A stretch of 39,530 nucleotides of DNA. Origin: a virus. The notes beneath the pieces are model-generated. The model had not been told where the DNA came from and made no database searches. It worked only from the letters and a program-made list of their open reading frames with translations. Every line of letters begins with the position of its first letter. Within the stretch, counting starts at the first letter, position 1. A program made the translations under genes and the position numbers. This document shows, in pieces, positions 23,152 through 30,445 of this stretch. The stretch lies in the IMG/VR virus record IMGVR_UViG_3300001041_000036, positions 1-39,530 of that record. One strand, written 5' to 3'.

Positions 23152-23553
23152 TTGAATAAGATTGAGCAAAGGTTCCAAGATGCGTACGATGAATTGGTTA
23201 ATGAAGATCCTGAATTTCCGGCAATTGTGGAACTTTTAAGTCAAGTTGTGATTGGAATCTATAAAGTTGACTTTGTTTATGAAAAGTGTGTCATCGAGAT
23301 AGATGGACATGAATTTCACAAAAGCAAAGAACAACGAGAGAAGGATTACAAGAGAGAAAGGTATTTAATGCGCCAAGGATATACAGTGATACGTTATATG
23401 GGTACTGAAGTATTTTTAAATCCAAAAGAATGCGTGACGGAGGCCATTGATCTTGCTAACGAAATAACACGCAGGGATATTTCTGACTTTCTCAACGGGT
23501 ATGATGAGGGTTTTGGGAGAGGAATGGAAATGTTAAATAATGCAGGAAGGTGA
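23152..23553 (+). CDS. DUF559-type (Vsr-like) endonuclease
   Basis: 133 residues from TTG with GGAGAGGAG upstream. Residues ~35-100 give the DUF559 core of the PD-(D/E)xK/Vsr fold: YKVDFVYEKCVIEIDGHEFH, RERYLMRQGYTVIRYMGTEV. D and E/D-x-D are in place, so the enzyme may be active on DNA. It is controlled together with the divergent RHH gene. It could be a repair nickase, a moron-type defence nuclease or a toxin-like effector. Confidence 0.75.
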   Translation: MNKIEQRFQDAYDELVNEDPEFPAIVELLSQVVIGIYKVDFVYEKCVIEIDGHEFHKSKEQREKDYKRERYLMRQGYTVIRYMGTEVFLNPKECVTEAIDLANEITRRDISDFLNGYDEGFGRGMEMLNNAGR

Positions 23554-23557
23554 GTAG

Positions 23558-24382
23558 GTGCCTAATAGGATTTTAAAGGAATCCATTTGCACTAGCGACA
23601 CGATAGATCAATTAACTACAGAAGAGGAGAACTTCTTTTATAGATTAATTGTAAATTGTGACGACTACGGTCGCATGGATGGAAGAATAAAAATACTTAC
23701 CGCAAAATGTTACCCTCTTAAAGATAATTCGATAACTAACGACATAGTGAAAAGATTAATAAAACTAATAGATGTAGGATTGGTTGTGAGCTACGTAAGC
23801 GGAGGGCTACCATACCTGCAAATAAAAACGTGGGAAAAGCACCAACAAATAAGGGCAAAAAGAAGCAAATACCCAGAGCCAACATCAGAGACATACAACG
23901 GATATCAGATGATATCGGATGATTGCATATGTCACCGTAATCCAATCCAATCCAATCCAAATCCAATCCAAATCCGAATCCAATCCGAATCCAAAACAAT
24001 ACCCGAAGATATTTCTTCGCCTACACTCAGTGATAAGTCGGAGATGCTCTTCGAAGAATTTTGGGAATCGTATCCAAGGCATATCAATAAGACAAAGACC
24101 ATGAAGGCGTGGAATACTAGAAGGAAGGAAGGAGTTGACCCCAATGACCTAGTTTCTGCATCTAGGAACTACGCAACATCTAGGAAGGGTAAGGATCAGC
24201 AATTCACCCAACATCCTTCCACCTTCTTAGGGCCTGCAAAACCATATGAAGATTATGTACATTATCCATTGGATGAAGATAAATCAAAACTATGGGTTAA
24301 AAATGAACCATCCATTCAGGACAATATAACAGCCCAATGGTTATCTATGCACGAGGAGGCAGAAAATAATGGACAAGCCTGA
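23558..24382 (+). CDS. Phage replisome organizer / replication initiator
   Basis: 274 residues from GTG. N-terminal winged-helix region (residues 1-110: MPNRILKESICTSDTIDQL, FFYRLIVNCDDYGRMDGR, LPYLQIKTWEKHQQIR) typical of phage initiator proteins, a repeat-coded linker (NPIQSNPNPIQIRIQSES), and a C-terminal segment (FEEFWESYPRHINKTKTMKAW) common in these proteins. Followed directly by a G39P-like loader. It likely binds the repeats inside its own gene to open the origin. Confidence 0.85.
   Translation: MPNRILKESICTSDTIDQLTTEEENFFYRLIVNCDDYGRMDGRIKILTAKCYPLKDNSITNDIVKRLIKLIDVGLVVSYVSGGLPYLQIKTWEKHQQIRAKRSKYPEPTSETYNGYQMISDDCICHRNPIQSNPNPIQIRIQSESKTIPEDISSPTLSDKSEMLFEEFWESYPRHINKTKTMKAWNTRRKEGVDPNDLVSASRNYATSRKGKDQQFTQHPSTFLGPAKPYEDYVHYPLDEDKSKLWVKNEPSIQDNITAQWLSMHEEAENNGQA
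23939..23992. repeat. AATCC iterons, probable replication origin
   Basis: Ten consecutive AATCC units (AATCC, AAATCC or GAATCC) within the initiator gene. Origins embedded as iterons in the initiator gene are known for lambda-like and many Bacillota phages, so this is the prime origin candidate. The encoded linker is low-complexity, which suggests the DNA sequence rather than the protein is under selection. Confidence 0.65.
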
Positions 24383-24908
24383 GTTTGCTAAATTTTATTC
24401 ATACATCACGTCAATTACCACTGATACCAAGCCGTCACCACAAAGGATGGAGGTATACTGGGACGCTCTTAAAGATTTACCCTTTAACATAGCCATGACC
24501 TCAGCTAGAAAAGTAATAGCAACCCTTGAGAATCCTTTCCTCCCAATGCCAGCCGTATTCCGAGGGGTGGCGGCACAAATCACAGGACCGAACATCCCGC
24601 CAGCACCGGACGCATGGGCAGAGGTTACAAAGTCAATCCGTAACCTCGGCATATATCGCGAACCGGAAGCGTTGGCAAGTCTTAGTCCTTTAACAAGAAA
24701 AGCAGTTGAAGCGATTGGATTTAAAGATATTTGCCTATCTGAAAACATTGATGTTATACGGGGTCAATTCCGAATGGCGTATGAGGCCTTGGAGAAAAGG
24801 GAGATAACGGACGCGAAAACCCCGCAATCTTTAAAGCAAATCATAGCAACAATGCAAGGGGCAAAGGATTTAGCCGAACCGAAACAGATAGCAAAGATTG
24901 ACACCTAA
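24369..24908 (+). CDS. Replicative helicase loader/inhibitor (G39P-like)
   Basis: 179 residues, GAGGAGG site, overlapping the initiator gene. Residues ~1-70 (KFYSYITSITTDTKPSPQRM, VYWDALKDLPFNIAMTSARK, ENPFLPMPAVFRG) match the G39P-type N-terminal fold that binds the host DnaB-type helicase. C-terminal helical tail. Delivers helicase to the origin opened by the initiator. Confidence 0.75.
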   Translation: MDKPEFAKFYSYITSITTDTKPSPQRMEVYWDALKDLPFNIAMTSARKVIATLENPFLPMPAVFRGVAAQITGPNIPPAPDAWAEVTKSIRNLGIYREPEALASLSPLTRKAVEAIGFKDICLSENIDVIRGQFRMAYEALEKREITDAKTPQSLKQIIATMQGAKDLAEPKQIAKIDT

Positions 24909-24931
24909 AACAGTGAGGGGGCTTGGTTGTG

Positions 24932-25357
24932 ATGAGCTATAACTTCTATATCCCACCAACTGCATATGAAATAGCTAATAAAAACGGAATAAGCACAAGG
25001 TTACTCACTGACAGAGTAAGAATCCTGGGATGGAGCATTGAAAGAGCAAAGAAAGATCCACCTCGAAAGCAAGGTGATTGGAAGAAGTGGACAGGTGTTG
25101 CAAAGGAGAACAATATTCCCCTCTCTGCATTTTACAGAAGGGTAAACGAATTGGGTATGAGTCCAGACGATGCAGCAACCATTCCCATGATGGGCAAGAG
25201 AACACTGATAGACAACATAGCAATAGCAAAAAGGAAATACCCCAAGGAATACGAGGACATGGCATTGGCTAACGGGATTGGAAAGAAAACTTTTGTGAGC
25301 AGGATGTTTAGGAAATGGGATCCTTTAGAGGCGGCGACTAAACAAGTTAAGAGATAA
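24932..25357 (+). CDS. Modular HTH-repeat protein B
   Basis: 141 residues, start aligned with its paralogue at 21780 (MSYNFYIPP versus MAYQYWITP), GAGGGGG upstream. Three units: ANKNGISTRLLTDRVRILGW, AKENNIPLSAFYRRVNELGM and ALANGIGKKTFVSRMFRKW, each with an A/P-rich tail. No catalytic domain. Probably a DNA-binding protein; the duplicated gene lies next to a small HTH gene in both places. Confidence 0.6.
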   Translation: MSYNFYIPPTAYEIANKNGISTRLLTDRVRILGWSIERAKKDPPRKQGDWKKWTGVAKENNIPLSAFYRRVNELGMSPDDAATIPMMGKRTLIDNIAIAKRKYPKEYEDMALANGIGKKTFVSRMFRKWDPLEAATKQVKR

Positions 25358-25369
25358 GGAGGAACCTAA

Positions 25370-25747
25370 ATGCGAAAGCTAAAATTCAACGAACAAAAAA
25401 TCTTGCAGCTCTACAACTCCGGCAAAAACGATACCAAAATTGGAAAGGCAGTCGGGATAAAGCCAAACACCATAGCGTGTTGGAGGCACAGGAATAATCT
25501 CCCGTCCAAAATTGGAAACATATCGGATGGAACATACCTGACCGGGGTTAGTTACCGAGATGTGCTGGAACCTGAGCAGGTTGACGTAATGAGCGAGTTT
25601 CTTATCAACTTTATTAAAGCTGGAAAACAAGCTGTGGAGTCAGGAGTTAAGCCGGACGTTATGGGATTTATGGATGCTTATGCCGGCAGGACTAAGAAGT
25701 GGTCAGAGGAAAGACGGAGCGAGATGACGGGGACGGTGGCAAGATGA
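25370..25747 (+). CDS. HTH protein
   Basis: 125 residues, AAGGAGG site. N-terminal HTH (FNEQKILQLYNSGKNDTKIG, then AVGIKPNTIACWRHRNNLP) and a helical C-terminal region. ATGA overlap with the deaminase gene. DNA-binding role inferred. Confidence 0.65.
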   Translation: MRKLKFNEQKILQLYNSGKNDTKIGKAVGIKPNTIACWRHRNNLPSKIGNISDGTYLTGVSYRDVLEPEQVDVMSEFLINFIKAGKQAVESGVKPDVMGFMDAYAGRTKKWSEERRSEMTGTVAR

Positions 25748-26095
25748 ACTACTTCGACGAAGCCCGAAAACTCCTACCCCTCTCAAACTGCCTAAAACGT
25801 CACTACGCCTGTGTAATCGTGATGGGTGGTCGAAGTTATATCCAATGGGTATAATGAGTCGCCTGAAGCATGTACTACGTGCTCTAGGATGGATATTGAA
25901 CATAACACGGGAAGTTATGATGATTGTTTAGCCGTGCATGCTGAGGTTTCTGCTTTGGTTAGGTCTAAGGTTGATCTTGGGGGTGCTGAGTTATATCTAG
26001 TCTGCTCGGATGAGGTTGATCCTATACCGTGTCCGGCATGTCAGAAGTTGTTGGACTTCGCAGGAGTTAAACAGGTGAGGGAGGTGCAGAAATGA
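25744..26095 (+). pseudogene. dCMP/cytidine deaminase-family gene with frameshift
   Basis: Start ATG 25744 reads MNYFDEARKLL, then RHYACVIVM, and hits TAA at 25852. The next frame carries on the family sequence from about 25826: ISNGYNESPEACTTCSR, VHAEVSALVR (zinc/catalytic HAE) and CPACQK (PCxxC) to 26095. Deleting one G in ATGGGTGGTCG restores a single ~116-residue deaminase. The enzyme would feed dUMP to dTMP synthesis, fitting the dUTPase downstream. Either a lesion, a sequencing error or a recoding site. Confidence 0.75.
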
Positions 26096-26316
26096 AGCGC
26101 GGCAATATGCGAACCTACGGCACAGTATTAACGGAAAAGCTAGTTAGCGAAAAATGCACGACATGGGCTAGCCCATGTGTTAGGTACTTTGTCGATGCGA
26201 GTGGTAACAGGATAAGCGAGCCAGATAAGGTTGTAGCAGAAAGCGCATACATTGAGCCTACGGAATACAGAAAGAGGGTTGATAATTTGAAAAGGGACGA
26301 AAAAAGATATGGGTAA
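26092..26316 (+). CDS. Hypothetical protein
   Basis: 74 residues, ATGA overlap with the deaminase stop, site GAGGGAGG. Polar, charged C-terminus. No family recognised. Confidence 0.5.
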   Translation: MKRGNMRTYGTVLTEKLVSEKCTTWASPCVRYFVDASGNRISEPDKVVAESAYIEPTEYRKRVDNLKRDEKRYG

Positions 26317-26842
26317 TACGGAAAGAAGTAGAAACATTTGGGATGGAATTCAAAGACGATGCAACCCTGATAATTGGAACGGTAGTCTTTTGAACTACAA
26401 AGGGTGTTGGTGTTGTGATGAATGGTTATCGTATAAGAACTTTAAAATATGGTATGAAGAAAATACGTACAACATTGACGGAGAGAACTTAGACATAGAC
26501 AAGGACATTATAGTTCGCGGAAATAAACTATATAGCCCGGATACATGCGTACTTGTCCCACACGGTATAAATTGTATTTTTAGAAAACGTACACATCCTA
26601 AGTTTAATCACCCCGTAGGAGTTGTGATTGACCGTAAGACGGGTAAGTATAGAGCTAGGTGTAGAGATGGGAAGCTTATTTTGTGGGGAACTATATTTCA
26701 CAATACGCCTCACGAGGCTTTTGTGGAATATAAGGAATTAAAAGAATCCTTAATCAAGAAACACGCAGAACTCTACAAGCCATTAATACCGAAAGTTGTA
26801 TATGAAGCAATGATTAATTATCAAGTAAGTATCTATGATTAA
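26309..26842 (+). CDS. Phage protein with cysteine pair and basic C-terminal domain
   Basis: 177 residues. RSRNIWDGIQRRCNPDNWNG, GCWCCDEWLSYKNFKIWYEE, LDIDKDIIVRGNKLYSPDTC and VLVPHGINCIF form a pattern seen in phage proteins related to homing-endonuclease/AP2-type DNA-binding proteins (from memory). The C-terminal part (GVVIDRKTGKYRARCRDGK) could be an AP2-like beta-sheet DNA-binding domain. Nuclease activity is not evident. Confidence 0.5.
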   Translation: MGNTERSRNIWDGIQRRCNPDNWNGSLLNYKGCWCCDEWLSYKNFKIWYEENTYNIDGENLDIDKDIIVRGNKLYSPDTCVLVPHGINCIFRKRTHPKFNHPVGVVIDRKTGKYRARCRDGKLILWGTIFHNTPHEAFVEYKELKESLIKKHAELYKPLIPKVVYEAMINYQVSIYD

Positions 26843-26856
26843 GGAGGAGTTAGGGC

Positions 26857-26964
26857 GTGGGAGTTGCTACCTTACTCTGGAGAGTGGACCACGGTTGGGT
26901 TAATGATGAATTATTTATTGAACCAAACTTGAATAATAAATGGAGGAATTACATTGCTAAATAG
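26857..26964 (+). CDS. Small hypothetical protein
   Basis: 35 residues from GTG with AAGGAGGAG upstream. Begins MGVATLLWRVDHGWVNDELF. It ends over the SSB start, so translational coupling with ssb is likely. No family recognised. Confidence 0.4.
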   Translation: MGVATLLWRVDHGWVNDELFIEPNLNNKWRNYIAK

Positions 26965-27358
26965 AATTTGTCTCGTGGGTCGTATTTGTAAGGAGATTGA
27001 GTTGAGATTTTCCCCTTCGGGAGTCGCGATTGCCAACTTCACGCTTGCGGTTGAAAGAAACTTTAAAAGTGCTAATGGGGAGCGAGAAACTGATTTCATT
27101 CCATGTGTAGCATTTAAACAAGCAGCCCAATATGCCGGGGACTACATCGGAAAGGGAAAATTAGCGTCAGTTGATGGAAGATTACAAGTTCGCACCTACG
27201 ATGGTAACGACGGTAAAAAACGATGGGTGACTGAGGTTATCGCGGATAGCATCAACGGTTTAAGCCCAAGGGAACAACAGGACAACAACGCAACAAGCGT
27301 AAATCATTCATACGGAACAGAGGTTAATTTAGATGATGGAGATTATGTCCCATTCTAA
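26954..27358 (+). CDS. ssb: Single-stranded DNA-binding protein
   Basis: 134 residues from TTG with TGGAGGAA upstream. LNRICLVGRICKEIELRFSP, ANFTLAVERNFKSANGERET, DFIPCVAFKQAAQYAGDYIG are the OB-fold signature of bacterial SSB; the acidic tail ends DDGDYVPF, close to the usual DDxIPF tip that binds partner proteins. Protects single strands in phage replication and recombination. Confidence 0.93.
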   Translation: MLNRICLVGRICKEIELRFSPSGVAIANFTLAVERNFKSANGERETDFIPCVAFKQAAQYAGDYIGKGKLASVDGRLQVRTYDGNDGKKRWVTEVIADSINGLSPREQQDNNATSVNHSYGTEVNLDDGDYVPF

Positions 27359-27370
27359 TCTAAAATAAAT

Positions 27371-27397
27371 AGGGGTGCATGCTAACCAATCACCCCT
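27371..27397 (+). terminator. Stem-loop after ssb
   Basis: AGGGGTG pairs with CACCCCT (7 bp) across a 13-base loop. No T-run follows; the next ribosome binding site starts just downstream, so it may be a processing or attenuation hairpin rather than a terminator. Confidence 0.4.
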
Positions 27398-27413
27398 CAA
27401 AGGAGGCCTACAA

Positions 27414-27704
27414 TTGAAAAACACAAAAACAAACAGACTAAAAACCCTCTACCCCACGCTCATCGATCTAGAAAAGGCAATAGAAAAGTTTGGTAACGTA
27501 TCAAAGCTTGCTTATCACCTTGGTATAAGTCGGACAACTATTACAGATTACAGACTGACATTGGGTGGTAATGGATCTATTCGGAGTGGTCGCAGGTACA
27601 TGAAGGATTGCGAGCTGGATGAGAACATTCGGAAGGTCGTCGATGGTGCAGGGGTAGTTGGGGTTGGGGAAGCGCATCAGTGGATGGGGAGAACGAAGAT
27701 ATGA
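27414..27704 (+). CDS. HTH protein
   Basis: 96 residues from TTG with AAAGGAGG upstream. HTH region LEKAIEKFGNVSKLAYHLGI, SRTTITDYRLTLGG. Small DNA-binding protein of unknown target. Stop overlaps the next start (ATGA). Confidence 0.55.
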   Translation: MKNTKTNRLKTLYPTLIDLEKAIEKFGNVSKLAYHLGISRTTITDYRLTLGGNGSIRSGRRYMKDCELDENIRKVVDGAGVVGVGEAHQWMGRTKI

Positions 27705-27916
27705 AAAGGGTAAAAATGATCATCAGAAACATATATGGAGAATGCGAAGTTGTCTGCCGTGAATGTGGCAAGGTGGCAAGGGAGGCAGAGAAGGTTATAA
27801 GGTTAAAAATGCCCTATTGCGGTAGCTGTGATATGAGGATTGACAATGCTAGTCAAAATTATTGCGGATACTGCGGGAAAGAATTGGATTGGGATAACAA
27901 GGAGGAGGAGGTTTGA
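27701..27916 (+). CDS. Zinc-ribbon protein
   Basis: 71 residues. Three cysteine pairs: CRECG, CGSC, CGYCG. The second and third likely form one ribbon. Coupled to HTH and YopX genes on either side by overlapping start/stop codons. Confidence 0.55.
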   Translation: MKRVKMIIRNIYGECEVVCRECGKVAREAEKVIRLKMPYCGSCDMRIDNASQNYCGYCGKELDWDNKEEEV

Positions 27917-28365
27917 TGAACGGAAGGGGTATTAAATTTCGTGCATGGGATAATCTGAAAAAAAAGATGCTACAGGTACCTACGTTATATTTTAACGATA
28001 TTAATTATGTGGCAAGCACAATACGGGAACACAATAATTTTCTATCAGTTAACGAAGAAGCCGAGCTAATGCAGTTCACTGGCCTACGCGATAAAAAGCG
28101 AACCGAGGATTATCCGGAGGGACAGGAAGTTTTTGAGGGGGATGTCTTCCCCGATCATTTCAACAGCAAAGTTCGCGGTGTTGTCAAACTTGGCGAATAC
28201 CGAAACCCATTCAACGACGATAGGCATGGTGGTCATGTGGGGTTTTATATCGAGTGGAAGGGTGACTGTGGGTTGAATCGAAAAGACTTGGCTTACTGGA
28301 TAAAGGTATCGTGTGTAATTGGGAATATATACGAGAATCCTGAGCTTTTGGGTGAAAATGTATGA
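27916..28365 (+). CDS. YopX family protein
   Basis: 149 residues, AGGAGGAGG site. RGIKFRAWDNLKKKML, MQFTGLRDKK, EGQEVFEGDV, and VIGNIYENPELL are the YopX signature segments in order. Second YopX in the window; only distantly similar to that at 5012. Function unknown. Confidence 0.85.
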   Translation: MNGRGIKFRAWDNLKKKMLQVPTLYFNDINYVASTIREHNNFLSVNEEAELMQFTGLRDKKRTEDYPEGQEVFEGDVFPDHFNSKVRGVVKLGEYRNPFNDDRHGGHVGFYIEWKGDCGLNRKDLAYWIKVSCVIGNIYENPELLGENV

Positions 28366-28865
28366 TATTGGCTATTGATCCAGGAAGCGCAGAGAGTGCG
28401 TATGTTGTTCTTGATGAAAAACTTAAACCAATCGAATATGGAAAGGTGAAGAATGATTTATTAATAGGCTTTATAGTTGGAGATAGATTTAAAAAAGTGA
28501 ATAACTTCGCAATAGAAATGGTCGCGTGTTATGGAATGGCGGTAGGTAAGGAAGTTTTCGACACTTGCGTTTGGATAGGAAGATTTTATGAGGCGATTGA
28601 TACCTGTAATATGGAATCTCCAACACTTATTTATCGCAGTGAAGCAAAAATGAACCTCTGCCATATCATGAATGCAAAGGATGGAAACATAATTCAGGCA
28701 TTAGTGGATAGGTTTGCTTATGGAGTTGGAAATAAAGGAAAAGGTACGAAGAAAGATCCGGGTTGGTTTTATGGATTTTCAAAGGACATTTGGCAGGCAT
28801 ATGCTGTCGGTGTGACGTATGCGGATTTGTACTTGAAGGAGGATAAGGATGGGAAATTAATTTAA
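28362..28865 (+). CDS. RuvC-like Holliday junction resolvase
   Basis: 167 residues. RNase H-fold signature: AIDPGSAESAYVVLD (first Asp at residue 6), AIEMVACYGM (Glu), and the C-terminal KDIWQAYAVGVTYADLYL (acidic pair). This is the phage RuvC-like family that resolves branched DNA before packaging. ATGA overlap with YopX. Confidence 0.75.
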   Translation: MILAIDPGSAESAYVVLDEKLKPIEYGKVKNDLLIGFIVGDRFKKVNNFAIEMVACYGMAVGKEVFDTCVWIGRFYEAIDTCNMESPTLIYRSEAKMNLCHIMNAKDGNIIQALVDRFAYGVGNKGKGTKKDPGWFYGFSKDIWQAYAVGVTYADLYLKEDKDGKLI

Positions 28866-28894
28866 CCGTAGAGAAATAGAGTGGTTCAAAAACG

Positions 28895-28972
28895 ATGAGG
28901 GATGCATTGGCTAGAATCATGACCTTTATATTAAACCCAAAAGTTAAAAAGAGAACTAAAGCAACGCAATAA
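28895..28972 (+). CDS. Possible 25-residue basic peptide
   Basis: ATG 28895, short hydrophobic segment then KVKKRTKATQ. No clear ribosome binding site, so support is weak. A short direct repeat GCAATAATAG follows. Confidence 0.2.
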   Translation: MRDALARIMTFILNPKVKKRTKATQ

Positions 28973-28996
28973 TAGCGCAATAATAGGAGGATGGTA

Positions 28997-29626
28997 ATGA
29001 AAATTAAGTGTTCCAAAAAAGTTGTAATGAATTTTGATGGCATAGTCGCCTTTGTTAAGGGGAAAACATATGAGGCTAATGAGGATGAGGACGGGGGATT
29101 TTGTATAACCAATGAGCAGAATTCCCCACATTGGGGATCATATAAATGGGTAAATGAGAATTTCGTTTTCCTAGAATTGAGGGGTATTAACATTATTCCC
29201 ACTAAACTAATGGGAACCACAGACCCCATATTCCTCCCATACCGCAAGCACGCAAACGATGCAGGGGCAGACCTAAGAGCTCGGATAGAGCAGCCAATAA
29301 GATTGCATCCTGGGCAACTGTACAAAGTTCCATCGGGTGTTGCCGTAGAGATACCACACGGATACGTTGGACTACTACAGCCAAGGTCAGGGGCATCATC
29401 TGAGGGTAAACTCGTTATTACTGGAACAATAGATTCGGGATATGTTGGCGAAATGTCCATGAATATATTTAATCCTCTCGACTCGAATTATGTAGTTATA
29501 AACCCAAAAGAGCGCATTGCCCAACTGGTGGTGGTTCCATACTTACAGACTGAGTTTGTTCAAGTTGATGAGCTGGGGGAGAGCGAGCGGGGAATACAGG
29601 GCTTCGGAAGCACAGGAAAGGAATGA
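28997..29626 (+). CDS. dut: dUTPase with N-terminal extension
   Basis: 209 residues, AGGAGG six bases before ATG. Residues ~80-209 carry all five dUTPase motifs: AGADLRA, PRSGASS, GTIDSGYVGEMSMNIFN, ERIAQLVVVP, RGIQGFGSTGK. It hydrolyses dUTP to dUMP and keeps uracil out of DNA. The first ~70 residues (KCSKKVVMNFDGIVAFVKG, then KTYEANEDEDGGFCI) are a small beta-domain found alone in other phages, here apparently fused; the family norm is ~145 residues. Confidence 0.92.
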   Translation: MKIKCSKKVVMNFDGIVAFVKGKTYEANEDEDGGFCITNEQNSPHWGSYKWVNENFVFLELRGINIIPTKLMGTTDPIFLPYRKHANDAGADLRARIEQPIRLHPGQLYKVPSGVAVEIPHGYVGLLQPRSGASSEGKLVITGTIDSGYVGEMSMNIFNPLDSNYVVINPKERIAQLVVVPYLQTEFVQVDELGESERGIQGFGSTGKE

Positions 29627-29727
29627 TTATTATAGACAGCAATATTTGTCCAGAATGTGGACAAAGGCTTAGGAATGAAGGAGGATGCGTCGTATGCCCA
29701 GTGTGCTTTTGGTCGCCTTGCCTTTAA
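29623..29727 (+). CDS. Mini zinc-ribbon protein
   Basis: 34 residues, ATGA overlap with dut. CPECGQRLRNEGGC and CPVCFWSPC resemble the zinc tail at the C-terminus of adenosylcobalamin-dependent ribonucleotide reductases (CPxCGxxLxxxxGCxxCPxCGxSxC), here as a separate peptide. May be a stand-alone zinc-ribbon or the remains of such an enzyme. Confidence 0.55.
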   Translation: MIIIDSNICPECGQRLRNEGGCVVCPVCFWSPCL

Positions 29728-29846
29728 TCAGGAGTGGTTTGAGTATTGGCTTATTTGCACTCAGTCTTGGATTATGGATAACTAACAATGTTTCTGACGC
29801 AATATTTACAGGCTTAGTGGCGTTGTATATTAGACCAGAAGAATAG
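29694..29846 (+). CDS. Small membrane protein
   Basis: 50 residues, GAAGGAGG nine bases upstream (an ATG three codons earlier abuts the site). Hydrophobic stretches VLLVALPLIRSGL and SIGLFALSLGLWI, short C-terminal tail. Overlaps the zinc-ribbon gene in another frame. No family recognised. Confidence 0.45.
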   Translation: MPSVLLVALPLIRSGLSIGLFALSLGLWITNNVSDAIFTGLVALYIRPEE

Positions 29847-29861
29847 AAAGGGGAAAATAGG

Positions 29862-30197
29862 ATGAAAAAAGTAATTAATGGAGTTGGCAAAGATGCACTA
29901 ATAGAGGAAAACGAATCAGGAGGAAGACAATCAAATTCTGGGTATCGCTTTGATTTGATAGATCCTAAAGCATTATTTGCTACTGCTAAGGTATTGAAGG
30001 AGGGGTTTGATAAGTACGGAGAGGATAACTGGCGAAAAATACCAACTAGAGATCACTTAAACCATTTACTAATTCATGTGTACGCCTACCTTGCGGGGGA
30101 TCGACAGGATGAGCACCTAAGCCATGCTGTATGTCGAGCTATATTCGCCTTGGGAGTGGACATTGATATTAGAGAGGAGATGGAAGCTAAGTGCTAA
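29862..30197 (+). CDS. DUF5664 family (putative dNTP pyrophosphohydrolase-like)
   Basis: 111 residues, AAGGGG site. RFDLIDPKALFATAKVLKEG, then KYGEDNWRKI, HLNHLLIHVYAYLAG and EHLSHAVCRAIFAL follow the DUF5664 pattern (dATP/dGTP diphosphohydrolase-type, all-alpha, metal-binding E/D and H residues). Probably hydrolyses purine dNTPs or a related nucleotide. Fits beside dut. Confidence 0.75.
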   Translation: MKKVINGVGKDALIEENESGGRQSNSGYRFDLIDPKALFATAKVLKEGFDKYGEDNWRKIPTRDHLNHLLIHVYAYLAGDRQDEHLSHAVCRAIFALGVDIDIREEMEAKC

Positions 30198-30445
30198 TGG
30201 ATAAAATTAGGGCAAGGCTGGACAAGAGATATAATACGGATTTGACGGTAAGGCTGGCTGATATGGGGTTTACTCCTACGACTTATCATAGGCTGAGACG
30301 CGCAGGGATAGAGATTGTAGGGGATTTGGTTAGGATGTCGTGGAAAGACCTCATGGGGCGCAGGAACATCGTTAGAAGGGATTGTGTGGAGGTTGAAGAG
30401 AAGTTGGAGGATATGGGGTTGGGTTTAAGGAAGGATGGGAAATAA
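30197..30445 (+). CDS. RNA polymerase alpha C-terminal-domain-like protein
   Basis: 82 residues, TAATG overlap. Residues ~15-78 align by eye with alpha-CTD along the whole domain: LADMGFTPTTYHRLRRAGIE, then IVGDLVRMSWKDLMGRRNI and VEVEEKLEDMGLGLR, where host alpha has ...CLKxxGIxxVGDLVQ..., NLGKKSL..., and LxxxGLxLR. The alpha N-terminal domain is absent. At positions known to touch DNA in E. coli alpha (R265, N268, G296, S299) this protein has T, H, V, D. It may be a decoy that binds transcription factors or sigma, or simply a helix-hairpin-helix protein. Confidence 0.65.
   Translation: MDKIRARLDKRYNTDLTVRLADMGFTPTTYHRLRRAGIEIVGDLVRMSWKDLMGRRNIVRRDCVEVEEKLEDMGLGLRKDGK

Noticed and set aside
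23939-23992. CRISPR-like array
   Set aside because: Units of 5-6 bases without spacers; they are iterons in a coding gene.
28666-29460. Leftward 264-codon frame
   Set aside because: Antisense to the RuvC-like and dUTPase genes, which have clear family motifs; shadow frame.
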